Of a stretch of 64,000 nucleotides of DNA, positions 1-8,570 are shown piece after piece. Position 1 is the first letter of the stretch; the number at the start of each line of letters is the position of its first letter. A program made the position numbers and the translations under genes. This DNA is from Chryseobacterium aquifrigidense. Its GTDB lineage: Bacteria; Bacteroidota; Bacteroidia; Flavobacteriales; Weeksellaceae. The stretch covers positions 3,206,008 through 3,270,007 of the forward strand of contig NZ_VFPD01000001.1 of NCBI RefSeq assembly GCF_006716485.1, given 5' to 3'. The notes beneath the pieces were generated by a model that saw only the letters and a list, made by a program, of their open reading frames with translations, did not search any database and was not told where the DNA came from.

Positions 1-573
1 AATGTTTACGACCTCAACACTAATAGCTGGACCAATCAGTATACGATGCCTTCAGGGATATCCGGACATTCTCTAGCGGTATCCGGTGATAAGATTTTTA
101 TTGCAGGAGGTTATAATAACCAGACTTTTCTGGCCTATTTTGATACAACAACCAATAAATTCCATCAGTTGTCATCCAACATGATTCCCAGAAGACATGC
201 TGCAGCGGAGGTATATAACAATACTTTATACATTATCGGCGGAAGTACAACGTCTATTACCAAGTCAGCGATTAAAAGTATACAGGCAGCAGATATCAGT
301 GAAAATGCACTCTCTTCAAACGCAGCCAATGAAAATTATGAAACTAAAACAAGAGTCTATACCAATGCACAAAAAGACGGTTTTGTGATCAGTAATAAAA
401 ATAACAGCAATCAGTTTGAATTTACCGTTTACTCCACAGAAGGAAAAGAAATACACAAAGGTTTTGCCTATTACAACAGAAATATAGATTTATCCAGAGT
501 ACAAAAGGGAACTTATATTTTTAGTTTTAAAGATGAGAAAGGGGTTTTGCAGCAGGTTAGAATTGTAAAATAA
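1..573 (+). CDS. Kelch-repeat T9SS cargo protein, C-terminal part
   Basis: The reading frame is open from the first base of the window, so the gene starts upstream and only about 190 C-terminal residues are visible. They show at least two kelch-type beta-propeller blades (the patterns FIAGGYN and YIIGGS, each followed by a variable stretch). After a linker of about 30 residues comes a C-terminal domain of about 75 residues with the usual features of a T9SS type A sorting signal: GxY near the end (KGTYIF) and a basic final strand ending in RIVK. Proteins of this build are exported by Sec, cross the outer membrane by T9SS, and are released or attached at the surface. The ligand or substrate of the propeller cannot be read from this fragment. 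Confidence 0.85.
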   Translation, partial: NVYDLNTNSWTNQYTMPSGISGHSLAVSGDKIFIAGGYNNQTFLAYFDTTTNKFHQLSSNMIPRRHAAAEVYNNTLYIIGGSTTSITKSAIKSIQAADISENALSSNAANENYETKTRVYTNAQKDGFVISNKNNSNQFEFTVYSTEGKEIHKGFAYYNRNIDLSRVQKGTYIFSFKDEKGVLQQVRIVK

Positions 574-705
574 TAATACACGAAAAAAATTGTTATCAAT
601 TCCATCATTCGCTTCAAAAATAATCCTGAAAACGAATTAATATAATACATGTCAGGAATGCAGAACATACTCTGCAAAAGGTATAATTCAATAATAAATA
701 TCAAC

Positions 706-1371
706 ATGAGAATTCTCCTCCTATTTCTTTTTTTTCCGTTTCTAAGCTTTGCTCAAGATAAATTTGAGTATAAAAAAGATTTTGAGAAAATACTTAAAGA
801 AACAAAAAATATAAAATCAGAGCTTTATTATGATAATTTATTAGACAGATATAATAAAATAGACACAACACTCACAGATAAGCAGGTACTGGCTTTACTA
901 ATCGGTTTTACAGATAATAAATTTTATAAGCCCTATAAAGATCTTGAATTTGGTAAAATATTATATCAATTGAATACAGAAAAGGAATATGAGAAAGTAA
1001 TTCAGCTGGGTGATGAATTTTTGAAAACCCACCCTTTCGACCTGAAAACACTTTTCGAAACATCCTATGCCTATTTTAAAACTGATCATAAAGAAACAGC
1101 GGATCAATATCTCTTGAAAACTAGAATAATATTTCATGCGATGGCCTACAGCGGGCAGGGATTTAGTCCTGATGAACCAACATTTGCATTAAATCCTAGT
1201 GATGGGCAGGATTATTTAAGAAAAGGATTTAATATGAAGATTGGAAAAATGGGATCTGGAAAGGATAAAAATGGTTATTTTCTGGATATTCTTGATATTA
1301 ATTTCGACAATGGAAATACAACAAGTATGTACTTCATCATACCTCATGCAACAAAAAAAATGTTTGAATAG
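706..1371 (+). CDS. DUF4919 family secreted protein
   Basis: The protein has about 221 residues and a clear N-terminal signal peptide (MRILLLFLFFPFLSFAQ). I chose the ATG at 706 because the longer frame from 649 would put non-hydrophobic residues before the signal. The mature part is charged and alpha-helical, with a TPR-like middle (FETSYAYFKTDHKETADQYL). It resembles the DUF4919 family common in Flavobacteriia. A second, diverged member lies at 18645-19319; they share an opening with YYxxLLxRxxxxDTxLT, a YKPYK/YQPYK motif and a central helical repeat. Function is unknown; the protein should be periplasmic. Confidence 0.75.
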   Translation: MRILLLFLFFPFLSFAQDKFEYKKDFEKILKETKNIKSELYYDNLLDRYNKIDTTLTDKQVLALLIGFTDNKFYKPYKDLEFGKILYQLNTEKEYEKVIQLGDEFLKTHPFDLKTLFETSYAYFKTDHKETADQYLLKTRIIFHAMAYSGQGFSPDEPTFALNPSDGQDYLRKGFNMKIGKMGSGKDKNGYFLDILDINFDNGNTTSMYFIIPHATKKMFE

Positions 1372-1413
1372 ATTCTCTTGTTATTCGTAGATTTGACGAC
1401 TAATAATCATGAT

Positions 1414-2088
1414 ATGAACGCTCAGGAACTTCAAACATTACTCACCGAAAGAGCAGAAAAATTTCATCTCAAAAATGAAGCATTTCACACGCTCCACAAA
1501 ATACTCTCAGAAAATCCTGAAGAATTGATAGGAGGCTTTGCCCGCCACGAAATTACTTTTGTATTTGAGGGATACCAATATCTGATTGAACAGCGATACC
1601 GGGAACCTATTATCCGGGCAAGAATAAGTCTTTGTGTGGAAAAGGAAACGTATGTTGAAAGTTTAGAACCCATCGGGTATTATGATCTTGAAATGGATTT
1701 TGATGGCGAAATAGTGGACGACTGGTTTGTCATTGAGAAGGAAAAATACCTGAAAGATATTGGAATCATATCCTATTTTCAGGAGATGAATAAAAAAATG
1801 CCTCCTCAATATTTACGTAGAAACCACAGTGAATATAAATTTGTTTCTTACATCTCTCTGATTGGAACACTCTTCATCAGCAAAGATTTTGAAGGGGCCG
1901 GAGTATTTATCAACAGAGCAAACACTTATTTAAATGACACCGATAATGTTTTACCTGACAAAGATTATTTAAAGAAATGCCGATATTTCCTGAAAATAAT
2001 GACCAGATATTTACTGGAAAACAATTTGTTATCTGAAAGCTTGAGGCAAAGATTAACAGAGAATAAGAATAATAACCCACGGCTCTAA
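1414..2088 (+). CDS. Conserved protein of unknown function
   Basis: A cytoplasmic protein of 224 residues from the ATG at 1414; the open frame extends back to a TTG at 1378, but those residues look like untranslated leader. It has no signal peptide or membrane segment. It is acidic, with one strongly acidic patch (EMDFDGEIVDDWF) and many aromatic residues. It lies about 40 bp after the DUF4919 gene and about 40 bp before a SUKH-type gene. That company hints at an orphan immunity-type role, but no domain was recognised and this is only inference. Confidence 0.6.
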   Translation: MNAQELQTLLTERAEKFHLKNEAFHTLHKILSENPEELIGGFARHEITFVFEGYQYLIEQRYREPIIRARISLCVEKETYVESLEPIGYYDLEMDFDGEIVDDWFVIEKEKYLKDIGIISYFQEMNKKMPPQYLRRNHSEYKFVSYISLIGTLFISKDFEGAGVFINRANTYLNDTDNVLPDKDYLKKCRYFLKIMTRYLLENNLLSESLRQRLTENKNNNPRL

Positions 2089-2124
2089 CCTCCGGGATCT
2101 TGTATCAATATCAGAAGAAATGTT

Positions 2125-2724
2125 ATGAAAAAAAGACAATTTAAAAAACTGGACAATTCAATCTCAAGCTTTCAATGGATAAAAAAGAAAAGTGAAAAAT
2201 ATTGGCAGAAAGTAGATCTGATGGAATGCTGGGGATTCCAGATTCAGAAAGGAAGCCAATGGAAAAAAGGATTGTCAGAGTCTGAATTAGAAGATTTCCA
2301 GAACCAACTGAACATCACCTTTCCTGAGTCATTAAAAAACTATTACAGAACGATGAATGGTCTTGACAAACCGGGAATTGACAATAATGGTGGTGAAGGA
2401 GAAATTGATCTTGGTCCTACATTTTATTCATACCCGGATGACATTCCTATCATAAAAGCAAGAATTAAACTGACCATAGAAGCCAACCGCGTGACGGAAG
2501 ATACTATGAAGAACCAAAATGTACCTCCTATTTTCCCCTATTTGGGACATCGGTTTTTAGTACTGGATCATGAAGAAAATGTTCTTTCCATGTTTGGCAG
2601 TGACATTATATTTTGGGGTGGCAATTTATCAAAAGGAATTGCAAAAGATATTTTTCCAATTCGTCATGCTGAAAAAAAGAAAATTGATACAAGCTCATTC
2701 TGGAACAAAAAAATAGGTCGCTAA
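2125..2724 (+). CDS. SMI1/KNR4 (SUKH superfamily) protein
   Basis: The 199-residue cytoplasmic protein has the SUKH pattern. A short helix (SESELEDFQNQLNITFPESL) is followed by the hallmark KNYYRTMNGLDKPG, then a beta-rich half with a YPDD segment, and GHRFLVLDHEENVLSM near residue 150. In bacteria, SUKH proteins are frequently immunity proteins against polymorphic nuclease or deaminase toxins, though some act alone. No toxin or Rhs/T6SS gene is visible in the flanking 10 kb, so it would be an orphan here. The domain call is firm; the immunity role is inferred from the family. Confidence 0.75.
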   Translation: MKKRQFKKLDNSISSFQWIKKKSEKYWQKVDLMECWGFQIQKGSQWKKGLSESELEDFQNQLNITFPESLKNYYRTMNGLDKPGIDNNGGEGEIDLGPTFYSYPDDIPIIKARIKLTIEANRVTEDTMKNQNVPPIFPYLGHRFLVLDHEENVLSMFGSDIIFWGGNLSKGIAKDIFPIRHAEKKKIDTSSFWNKKIGR

Positions 2725-2828
2725 AGCGTTCTACTCAGTTACTCCAATCGTTGAGCCTATAAATTAAATTACAAGAAGACAAAAGACTTTTCGTAAATAT
2801 TCAAAAATAAAAACATCCATACAGCAAC

Positions 2829-3486
2829 ATGAAAAAAGCATTTGAATTTCTCAATCATTTAAAAGAAAATAACAACCGGGAATGGTTTGCTCAGCATAAA
2901 TCTGAATACGATGTCATTGTAAAAGAAAACAAAGTTTTTTTTAATCAGATCTATGAGAAACTTCAGGAACATGATCAGCTCAAAGGAATTCATATTTTTA
3001 GAATTTACAATGACGTGCGTTTTTCCAAAAACAAAACACCTTATAAAACCAATTTTGGAGTGGGATATTCACGGGCGAAACCTATGCTGAGAGGTGGCTA
3101 TTATATTCAGCTGGAACCGGCAACAGTTTTGTTGGTGGTGGATTCTGGGGCCCTGAAGCTAAAGATTTACTCCGTATCCGTAAAGAATTTGAAATCAGCA
3201 GCACAGAAATTGAAAGAATTATCGCAGATAAAACTTTTATACAATATTTTGGAGAACTTAAAGGAGAAGCTGTAAAAACGGCACCTCGTGGGTTTGATAA
3301 AAACCATCCGGCTATCGATTTAATCCGAAAAAAGCAATTCCTTGTGATGCGTAATTTACAGATAAGGAGGTTTTATCAGACAACTTTCAAAAAGAAGCCC
3401 TCCTGACTTTACTCGCTATGAGACCTTTTTTTGATTATATGAGTGAAATTCTGACCACGGATATGAACGGGGAACCTTTATTTTAA
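2829..3486 (+). pseudogene. DUF2461 family protein, broken by two frameshifts
   Basis: The start (MKKAFEFLNHLKENNNREWF) and the motif FRIYNDVRFSKNKTPYKTN are typical of DUF2461 (TIGR02453-type) proteins of about 220 residues. After LEPA the frame is lost. It resumes in the next frame at about 3119 as GNSFVGGGFWGPEAKDLL and continues to FLVMRN at about 3350. A second slip then moves translation to a third frame, which reads DKEVLSDNFQKEALLTLLAM and runs to the stop at 3484-3486. Both slips are explained by one missing base in a short homopolymer (a G near 3119 and a T near 3352). Everything else is intact, so this is either a very young pseudogene or a pair of sequencing errors. Confidence 0.85.
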
Positions 3487-3590
3487 AATCGATTTTTTTT
3501 TATGTACTCTATATTAAAACAGAAGAGTTTAGAAAGCAAAATATTCAAGATCAAACCATTCAATAAAATGCAATATTATCTTTTCAAAAA

Positions 3591-4103
3591 ATGAAATTAA
3601 CCCTGCAAATTTTAATTTTATCCATCCTTGATTTTATTGTTATCTGGACGTGGTTCTACTATATTGATCCAGATCCCAGCATTTCAATTGCAGTTATAAT
3701 AATTTATCCCCTATTATTTTTCATTAATCTGCTTGCAGGAGTTATTTTGTGGATAACAAAGAAAAGAAACTTATCACTGCTGTTTATCATCAATTCTGTT
3801 GTTACCGTTATGATCGCCAGTTTTCTTTGGTCAAATGCTATCAGAAGACACCAAAATCGAATTTGGATCAGCTATAGCTTTTCTCACAATACAAAAAATT
3901 ATTATATCAGCATTCACAAACCCGATTTTACATTTATGATCACAGAATCTGTCAATCCGGGAAGTTTTTCTTCATTTCAGGAAGGAGTTTGCAACTATGA
4001 AAGCGGAAAAATAATTTTAAAAACAGACTCAACCCGATATAGTATTGAGCACAACATATTAACAGGATTTACAAAAAATAAAATTCAGCTAAAAAAGGAA
4101 TAA
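3591..4103 (+). CDS. Small integral membrane protein of unknown function
   Basis: A 170-residue protein with three predicted membrane helices in its first 85 residues: about 5-25, 33-54 and 61-80. The 85-residue polar C-terminal half is beta-rich. There is no recognised domain. It is followed after 32 bp by a lipoprotein gene on the same strand, and both resemble the small cell-envelope proteins common in Chryseobacterium accessory regions. The start codon is the only plausible ATG ahead of the first helix. Confidence 0.6.
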   Translation: MKLTLQILILSILDFIVIWTWFYYIDPDPSISIAVIIIYPLLFFINLLAGVILWITKKRNLSLLFIINSVVTVMIASFLWSNAIRRHQNRIWISYSFSHNTKNYYISIHKPDFTFMITESVNPGSFSSFQEGVCNYESGKIILKTDSTRYSIEHNILTGFTKNKIQLKKE

Positions 4104-4135
4104 CAACCCTTTATAAAACATGTTCCAATAAAGCT

Positions 4136-4684
4136 ATGAAAAAAACATCCTTATTCATTTTCGCTTCATTTATACTATTGAGCTGTTCCGAGAATTCAAT
4201 ACGGTCACTAGATTTTGGTGATTTTAGATTAAAGGCTCCAGGAAGTTGGAAAAAATTGAAACCGGAAGCTTGTGATAGTAATGCCGGAATTATCATCACA
4301 AAAAATAATGATTCGATTTTTTATGATTACGGACCTTATTCCTATTCATTAGAAGAAAATATCGCGATTATTAGCAGAAAAGATTTCAACGAACTTCTAG
4401 CAGTGAATCCAAAGGCTGATACAACCCAATTTATTGTCATTGATAAAAATACAAACAGGGAAGATTTTGTCAAAAGTAAAATAACCTATAAAAAAATTGA
4501 TGGATATAAGGCAAAAATAGTAGAACCCAAACAAATTGGAAAAGGAATAACAGGAATTTACATTGACAGCCTCAAAACAGATCCCATAGGAAATATCAAG
4601 TTTAATTTATATGGTATTAATCTGAAGAAAGAAAGTCAGGTAGAACTTTTAAAAGCAATTCAGACATTACAGTTTAGAAAATAA
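4136..4684 (+). CDS. Predicted lipoprotein of unknown function
   Basis: The 182-residue product begins with a type II signal peptide with lipobox LLSC, making Cys17 the lipidated residue. The mature part opens with LDFGDFRLKAPGSWKKL, a beta-strand pattern seen in PsbP-like or other small beta-sandwich lipoproteins, but I cannot assign a family with confidence. It lies between two envelope-protein genes on the same strand. The likely site is the outer membrane, facing the periplasm or the surface. Confidence 0.6.
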   Translation: MKKTSLFIFASFILLSCSENSIRSLDFGDFRLKAPGSWKKLKPEACDSNAGIIITKNNDSIFYDYGPYSYSLEENIAIISRKDFNELLAVNPKADTTQFIVIDKNTNREDFVKSKITYKKIDGYKAKIVEPKQIGKGITGIYIDSLKTDPIGNIKFNLYGINLKKESQVELLKAIQTLQFRK

Positions 4685-4755
4685 TATAATTGAGAATTAC
4701 TTTCTATGGTATTGAATAAAATATCTCCAATAATGATTTCCCATTAACTTTTTTA

Positions 4756-4763
4756 TATTTTTG
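4756..4763 (+). promoter_or_regulatory. Candidate -7 promoter element (TAnnTTTG)
   Basis: TATTTTTG matches the Bacteroidota sigma-A -7 consensus and sits 24 bp before the ATG at 4788. No clear TTTG -33 element is visible at the expected distance, so the call rests on one half-site. Confidence 0.4.
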
Positions 4764-4787
4764 CTCTGCTAAAAAATTAATAAACCC

Positions 4788-5429
4788 ATGAAACTGTATA
4801 TTTTATTTGCTCTTCTTTTTATTTCCAGCATAGTAACTGCACAAGAAAAAGAATATCCATCCATCAAAAAAGGAGATTTTCCGGAAGGCATTTATATGAC
4901 TTTGGAAGATGTTTTAAATAAAAAACCATCTTCAACCGAAGAGGTCTATTTCAAAGCCTGCGAAAAATGTGATTCTCTTGACATGCCGGAAAAAGCATTC
5001 TTTTATTTCAAACAAAAAAACAAGAGGGTAAAAGTTCCATTAGCTGTTTCGCATAAAGGAGAAATGTATTTTCAGACCTATCGAAAATACACCAACAAGA
5101 AAGATAATGGTTATGATCCTGACCAATATTCAAGATTTTGCAAAGTTCTGAACTATGGAAGATTCATTTATTTTGAAGAAAACATGAAAGGCTTATGGTC
5201 CAAGGCTTTTTTAGGAGCATTAACTCCTCTTGCCTACTCTATTAACGGAAAAACCAAAGGGATTGTTTTAGATTTAGACAATAAAGAATTTAATATTCTG
5301 CAAAACTGTGATGATTTAAATGATTTTCTATCCAAACATGACATTCCTGAATTTCAATGTAATTCAGAAACCTTCACTATTGGAGATTTGAGAACAAAAA
5401 TTGAAGAGATCAATCTGCCTTATCGCTAA
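4788..5429 (+). CDS. Secreted conserved protein of unknown function
   Basis: A 213-residue protein with a Sec signal peptide (MKLYILFALLFISSIVTAQ, cleavage near residue 19). The mature sequence begins with KGDFPEGIYMTLEDVLNKKPSS and has a CEKC pair near residues 57-60 and two further Cys later. The FPEGIYMTLEDVLNKKP start recurs in flavobacterial hypothetical proteins, but I know no function. A TATTTTTG box (4756-4763), matching the Bacteroidota -7 element, stands 24 bp before the ATG, and a hairpin follows the stop, so the gene is probably monocistronic. Confidence 0.65.
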   Translation: MKLYILFALLFISSIVTAQEKEYPSIKKGDFPEGIYMTLEDVLNKKPSSTEEVYFKACEKCDSLDMPEKAFFYFKQKNKRVKVPLAVSHKGEMYFQTYRKYTNKKDNGYDPDQYSRFCKVLNYGRFIYFEENMKGLWSKAFLGALTPLAYSINGKTKGIVLDLDNKEFNILQNCDDLNDFLSKHDIPEFQCNSETFTIGDLRTKIEEINLPYR

Positions 5430-5450
5430 TTGAATGTTGACGATATATTG

Positions 5451-5484
5451 AAAGCTCTTCTGTTACAAGAGGAGCTTTATTATC
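5451..5484 (+). terminator. Rho-independent terminator after the 4788-5429 gene
   Basis: The inverted repeat AAAGCTC...GAGCTTT, with partly paired inner bases, is followed by a T-rich tail (TATTATCTTTC). It begins about 20 bp after the stop at 5429. Confidence 0.6.
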
Positions 5485-5560
5485 TTTCTGGCTTTGTGAT
5501 GGAACCGATCCTGAAGTAAATATCTTTCAACTTAAAAGCAAAAAATAAGCAATATTCTCC

Positions 5561-5802
5561 ATGAAAAAAGTCATTGCTGCTACAGGTCTGGTATTAGTTG
5601 TAACCCTTTATAACTATCCTATTTTTGACAACAAAAAAATCATATTTGCCGTTATTGGGTAACCCCGGGAATAGTAAAATTAGAAGATCAGCTTTCCTCA
5701 AATCTTCCTGCTTAGGAACTGAATTCACTAACGGTGAGGGTCAACAATTTCGGACTTGAGAAAACAAAACTCTATGAAAAAGACTTGCCTAAAGATAAAT
5801 AA
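5561..5802 (+). pseudogene. Relic of a small exported/membrane protein gene
   Basis: An ATG at 5561 opens a 33-codon frame (MKKVIAATGLVLVVTLYNYP...) that ends at a TAA near 5660. In a shifted frame, coding-like sequence continues as YWVTPGIVKLEDQLSSNLPA, then a TAG near 5715, then LNSLTVRVNNFGLEKTKLYE, ending at the TAA at 5800-5802. That TAA lies two bases before the ATG of the next gene, as would be expected of a former operon partner. One frameshift plus one nonsense codon is the simplest reading. The original family is not recognised. Confidence 0.55.
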
Positions 5803-5804
5803 AT

Positions 5805-6323
5805 ATGCCCACCACCATTAAAATAAAAAATAAAACCAATTGGGCTGTGACCATTATATTGGGCTTGGGTTTACTCCTGCTTACTTTTATTATTCTGATT
5901 ATTATTCCTCTTACAAGCCTTCAGGAGGAAGGTTTCTTTTTCATTTTACATTATATTTCATTTACGGCTCCCTTTGCAGCGTTTTTTATACTATTCTTGT
6001 ATATCTGGTTATGGAATACCTTCGGAAAAACAATACTTATTATTGAACCACAACAAATAACAGTCCGATATAAAAACAAATTATTTGCAAGTCCGAAAAC
6101 TTATCTAAAAAAAGAAATTGATCAGATTCAGGTAAAAGATTTCCAGGTAGAAAAATATAAATTCGGTGTTCGCTATCACTTTTCTCTGAGCGGCTCAACC
6201 TATTCTGTTGTTTTTATACAAAATAGCACCGAAATAAGAGTTGTAGATTGGATCACCGAAACCAGAGCCAGTGAAATAGTGAATGAAATAAAAAAAAGCT
6301 GGTGTTACAATGAAAAAAACTGA
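5805..6323 (+). CDS. Membrane protein with two N-terminal helices and a PH-like tail
   Basis: A 172-residue protein with two hydrophobic helices (about residues 12-37 and 45-69) followed by a polar beta-rich C-terminal domain (LIIEPQQITVRYKNKLF..., KEIDQIQVKDFQVE). The layout of two helices followed by a strand-rich domain resembles bacterial PH-domain (DUF304/YdbT-like) membrane proteins. That comparison rests on arrangement and hydrophobic pattern only. The ATG lies two bases after the stop of a degraded gene, suggesting they once formed an operon. Confidence 0.6.
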   Translation: MPTTIKIKNKTNWAVTIILGLGLLLLTFIILIIIPLTSLQEEGFFFILHYISFTAPFAAFFILFLYIWLWNTFGKTILIIEPQQITVRYKNKLFASPKTYLKKEIDQIQVKDFQVEKYKFGVRYHFSLSGSTYSVVFIQNSTEIRVVDWITETRASEIVNEIKKSWCYNEKN

Positions 6324-6414
6324 TCAGGCAAAGCATCACTTTCTCCAACAAAAAGAATTCAAAAATTTCATGTAATATTATCACACCTAAAAGTGTCTTA
6401 CTTTAAAATATTAT

Positions 6415-8025
6415 ATGAAAGCTATTGTAATGTGTCTGGTTTTATTACTTACAACACATCCCCTTTTTTCACAAAAATCCAAGAAGCTGGAAGAGTTATT
6501 TTCCACGTATGAAAAAGCAGGACTGTTCAATGGTTCTGTTTTAGTTGCTGAAAAAGGAAAAGTTATTTTTGAAAACAGCTATGGCTATAGAAATGCTCCT
6601 AAAAAAGAGAAAAACACCAATAACAGCCTCTATCGGGTTTTCTCCACCACAAAAATGTTCACAGCAACGGTTATTTTTCAACTGGAAGAACAGGGGAAAT
6701 TATCTCTAAACGACAAACTCTCCAAATACTACCCTGACTTTCCGAAAGGTGACAGCATTACCATTGCCCATCTTCTTTCCCACACTTCAGGAATTCCCAA
6801 TGATACGAACTCTGAATATACAATAGATGAAGCAACATTTTTAAAATACATTACTGCAAAACCTTTGAATTTTTCCCCTGGAAAAGATTGGGATTATTCC
6901 AATTCCGGGTATTATATTCTCGGTTATATTATCAAGAAAGTTACAGGTCTGAATTATGATCAAGTCATAGAAAATAACATCCTCAAACCCCTGAAAATGA
7001 ATCACAGTGGATTCAACTTTAATAATGTGACAGATAAAAATAAAGCATTGGGATATGAATTTTTATCAGATAAAAGCTCTAACGAAGCATTACGTTTCAA
7101 AACCGATCATCCTTTTGGAGCCGGAGCCATGTATTCTACGGTGGAAGATCTTTTTAAATTTAATGAAGCATTAAAGAACAATATTATTCTGAAAAAAGAA
7201 ACTACAGACAGAGCTTTTACTCCTTACCTTAAGGATCACTATGGTTTAGGTTTTCAGATTTCGAATGTATTTGATAAAAAAAGAGTGGGTCATGATGGCG
7301 GCGGACCTGGCTACAGAAGCAGATATTACAGAGTTCTGGAGGATGATATTTGTGTGATTATAATTTCAAATTCAGAACTTTCACACACGGATTTTATTTT
7401 TCCTCTGGTAGAAAAAATACTGTACAATAAACCATATAGCATCCCGACCATTGCAAAAGTGAGTGCAGAGGATTTAAAAAAGCTGGAAGGAGTTTATTCC
7501 ACTGAAAATTCAAACTTTTATATTAAGAGTGCTGATGGGCAACTGGTTTTCAAAGAGGGCAGCTATCCCAGAAACGCTCTGTTACCAAAAAGCAAAACTT
7601 CTTTTCAGCTGGATGAAAAATTCACCTGTACATTTCAGCCGGATCAGGATGGAAAAATAAATACCCTGGTCATACATTTCTGGGATGGAACGGTAAAAAC
7701 AGCCAAAAGAAACACCAATGCTCTTACATGGGGAATTATTGGAAATGCCACCCCCAATGGCTGGGATGGAAAAGATATTCCACTACAAACAGATCCTAAA
7801 AACCCGAATATCTATTTTCTGAAAAATTATAAACTGAATAAAGGTAATTTAAAATTCAGATTTAATAATGACTGGGGATATAGCCTGGGTCTGAATAATG
7901 ATAATAAAAGTATGGCCTTCGATGCCTATGATTTCCCCATCTATGAAGATGGAATTTATGATATTATCCTTGACATGACCAATGCGGTAAAACCACAATA
8001 CTCCATTAAAAAATTAAATCTATAA
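6415..8025 (+). CDS. Beta-lactamase-family serine hydrolase (class C / PBP-like)
   Basis: The 536-residue protein has a signal peptide (about 1-20) and the three catalytic motifs of the class C beta-lactamase/DD-peptidase fold. These are S77-T-T-K80 (in RVFSTTKMFTATV), Y161-S-N163 (DWDYSNSGYY) and H293-D-G295 in place of KTG (GHDGGGPGY). Residues 30-330 form this domain. The remaining 200 residues form one or two beta-rich domains often found after such hydrolases. Most relatives are esterases or D-aminopeptidases, not resistance enzymes, and the HDG motif favours that. It should act in the periplasm. A hairpin terminator follows. Confidence 0.88.
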   Translation: MKAIVMCLVLLLTTHPLFSQKSKKLEELFSTYEKAGLFNGSVLVAEKGKVIFENSYGYRNAPKKEKNTNNSLYRVFSTTKMFTATVIFQLEEQGKLSLNDKLSKYYPDFPKGDSITIAHLLSHTSGIPNDTNSEYTIDEATFLKYITAKPLNFSPGKDWDYSNSGYYILGYIIKKVTGLNYDQVIENNILKPLKMNHSGFNFNNVTDKNKALGYEFLSDKSSNEALRFKTDHPFGAGAMYSTVEDLFKFNEALKNNIILKKETTDRAFTPYLKDHYGLGFQISNVFDKKRVGHDGGGPGYRSRYYRVLEDDICVIIISNSELSHTDFIFPLVEKILYNKPYSIPTIAKVSAEDLKKLEGVYSTENSNFYIKSADGQLVFKEGSYPRNALLPKSKTSFQLDEKFTCTFQPDQDGKINTLVIHFWDGTVKTAKRNTNALTWGIIGNATPNGWDGKDIPLQTDPKNPNIYFLKNYKLNKGNLKFRFNNDWGYSLGLNNDNKSMAFDAYDFPIYEDGIYDIILDMTNAVKPQYSIKKLNL

Positions 8026-8058
8026 AACCGCATTAATAAAGCAAAAATTACACATATT

Positions 8059-8090
8059 AAAACCATTTTGTTTCAGAATGGTTTTTTATT
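8059..8090 (+). terminator. Rho-independent terminator
   Basis: AAACCATT, a 9-base loop, then AATGGTTT and a T-rich run (TTTATTTT), about 35 bp after the serine hydrolase stop codon. Confidence 0.75.
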
Positions 8091-8153
8091 TTGAATATCC
8101 ATTGCTATTTTTATTATTTTTATCTCACACAAAATCAACACAAAATATAATCT

Positions 8154-8537
8154 ATGCCCCATTTTATTATAGATTGTTCGCAGGATATTCTTCAGCAGAG
8201 AACACCCGATGAATTAATGGATGCCGTTTACGAAGTGGCTGATGCAACAGGGCTGTTTGCTCCCAATGACATCAAAGTACGGCTCCATCCATATCCATAT
8301 TACAGATTAGGAGCCGGCAAGAATAACTTTCTGCATGTGTTCGGTTATATTATGCAGGGCCGCAACACTGAACAAAAAGCTAATCTTTCGAAACAGATCA
8401 GTATCCGGCTTTCAGAATTGCTTCCTGACATCTCTTTTCTTTCTGTCAATATCAATGATTTCGAAGCGGCCACCTATAGCAATAAAGCCCTCATCAATCC
8501 TGAGAATACAAATAATGACCGGCATTTTGGATTATAA
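8154..8537 (+). CDS. 5-carboxymethyl-2-hydroxymuconate isomerase-like tautomerase
   Basis: The 127-residue protein begins Met-Pro-His (MPHFIIDCS). After Met removal the N-terminal proline would be the catalytic base, as in tautomerase/CHMI (HpaF) enzymes. Length and the alternating strand pattern (IKVRLHPYPYYRLGAG; LSVNINDFEAATYSNK) fit the CHMI branch. The rest of the homoprotocatechuate pathway is not nearby, so the physiological substrate is open. It is followed after 33 bp by a DinB-fold gene on the same strand. Confidence 0.82.
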   Translation: MPHFIIDCSQDILQQRTPDELMDAVYEVADATGLFAPNDIKVRLHPYPYYRLGAGKNNFLHVFGYIMQGRNTEQKANLSKQISIRLSELLPDISFLSVNINDFEAATYSNKALINPENTNNDRHFGL

Positions 8538-8570
8538 CATCACCTTACAACCTAAATAAATAGTAATAGT

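Noticed and set aside
6415-8025. Antibiotic-resistance beta-lactamase
   Set aside because: The third motif is HDG instead of KTG and the C-terminal extra domains match esterase/peptidase-type relatives.
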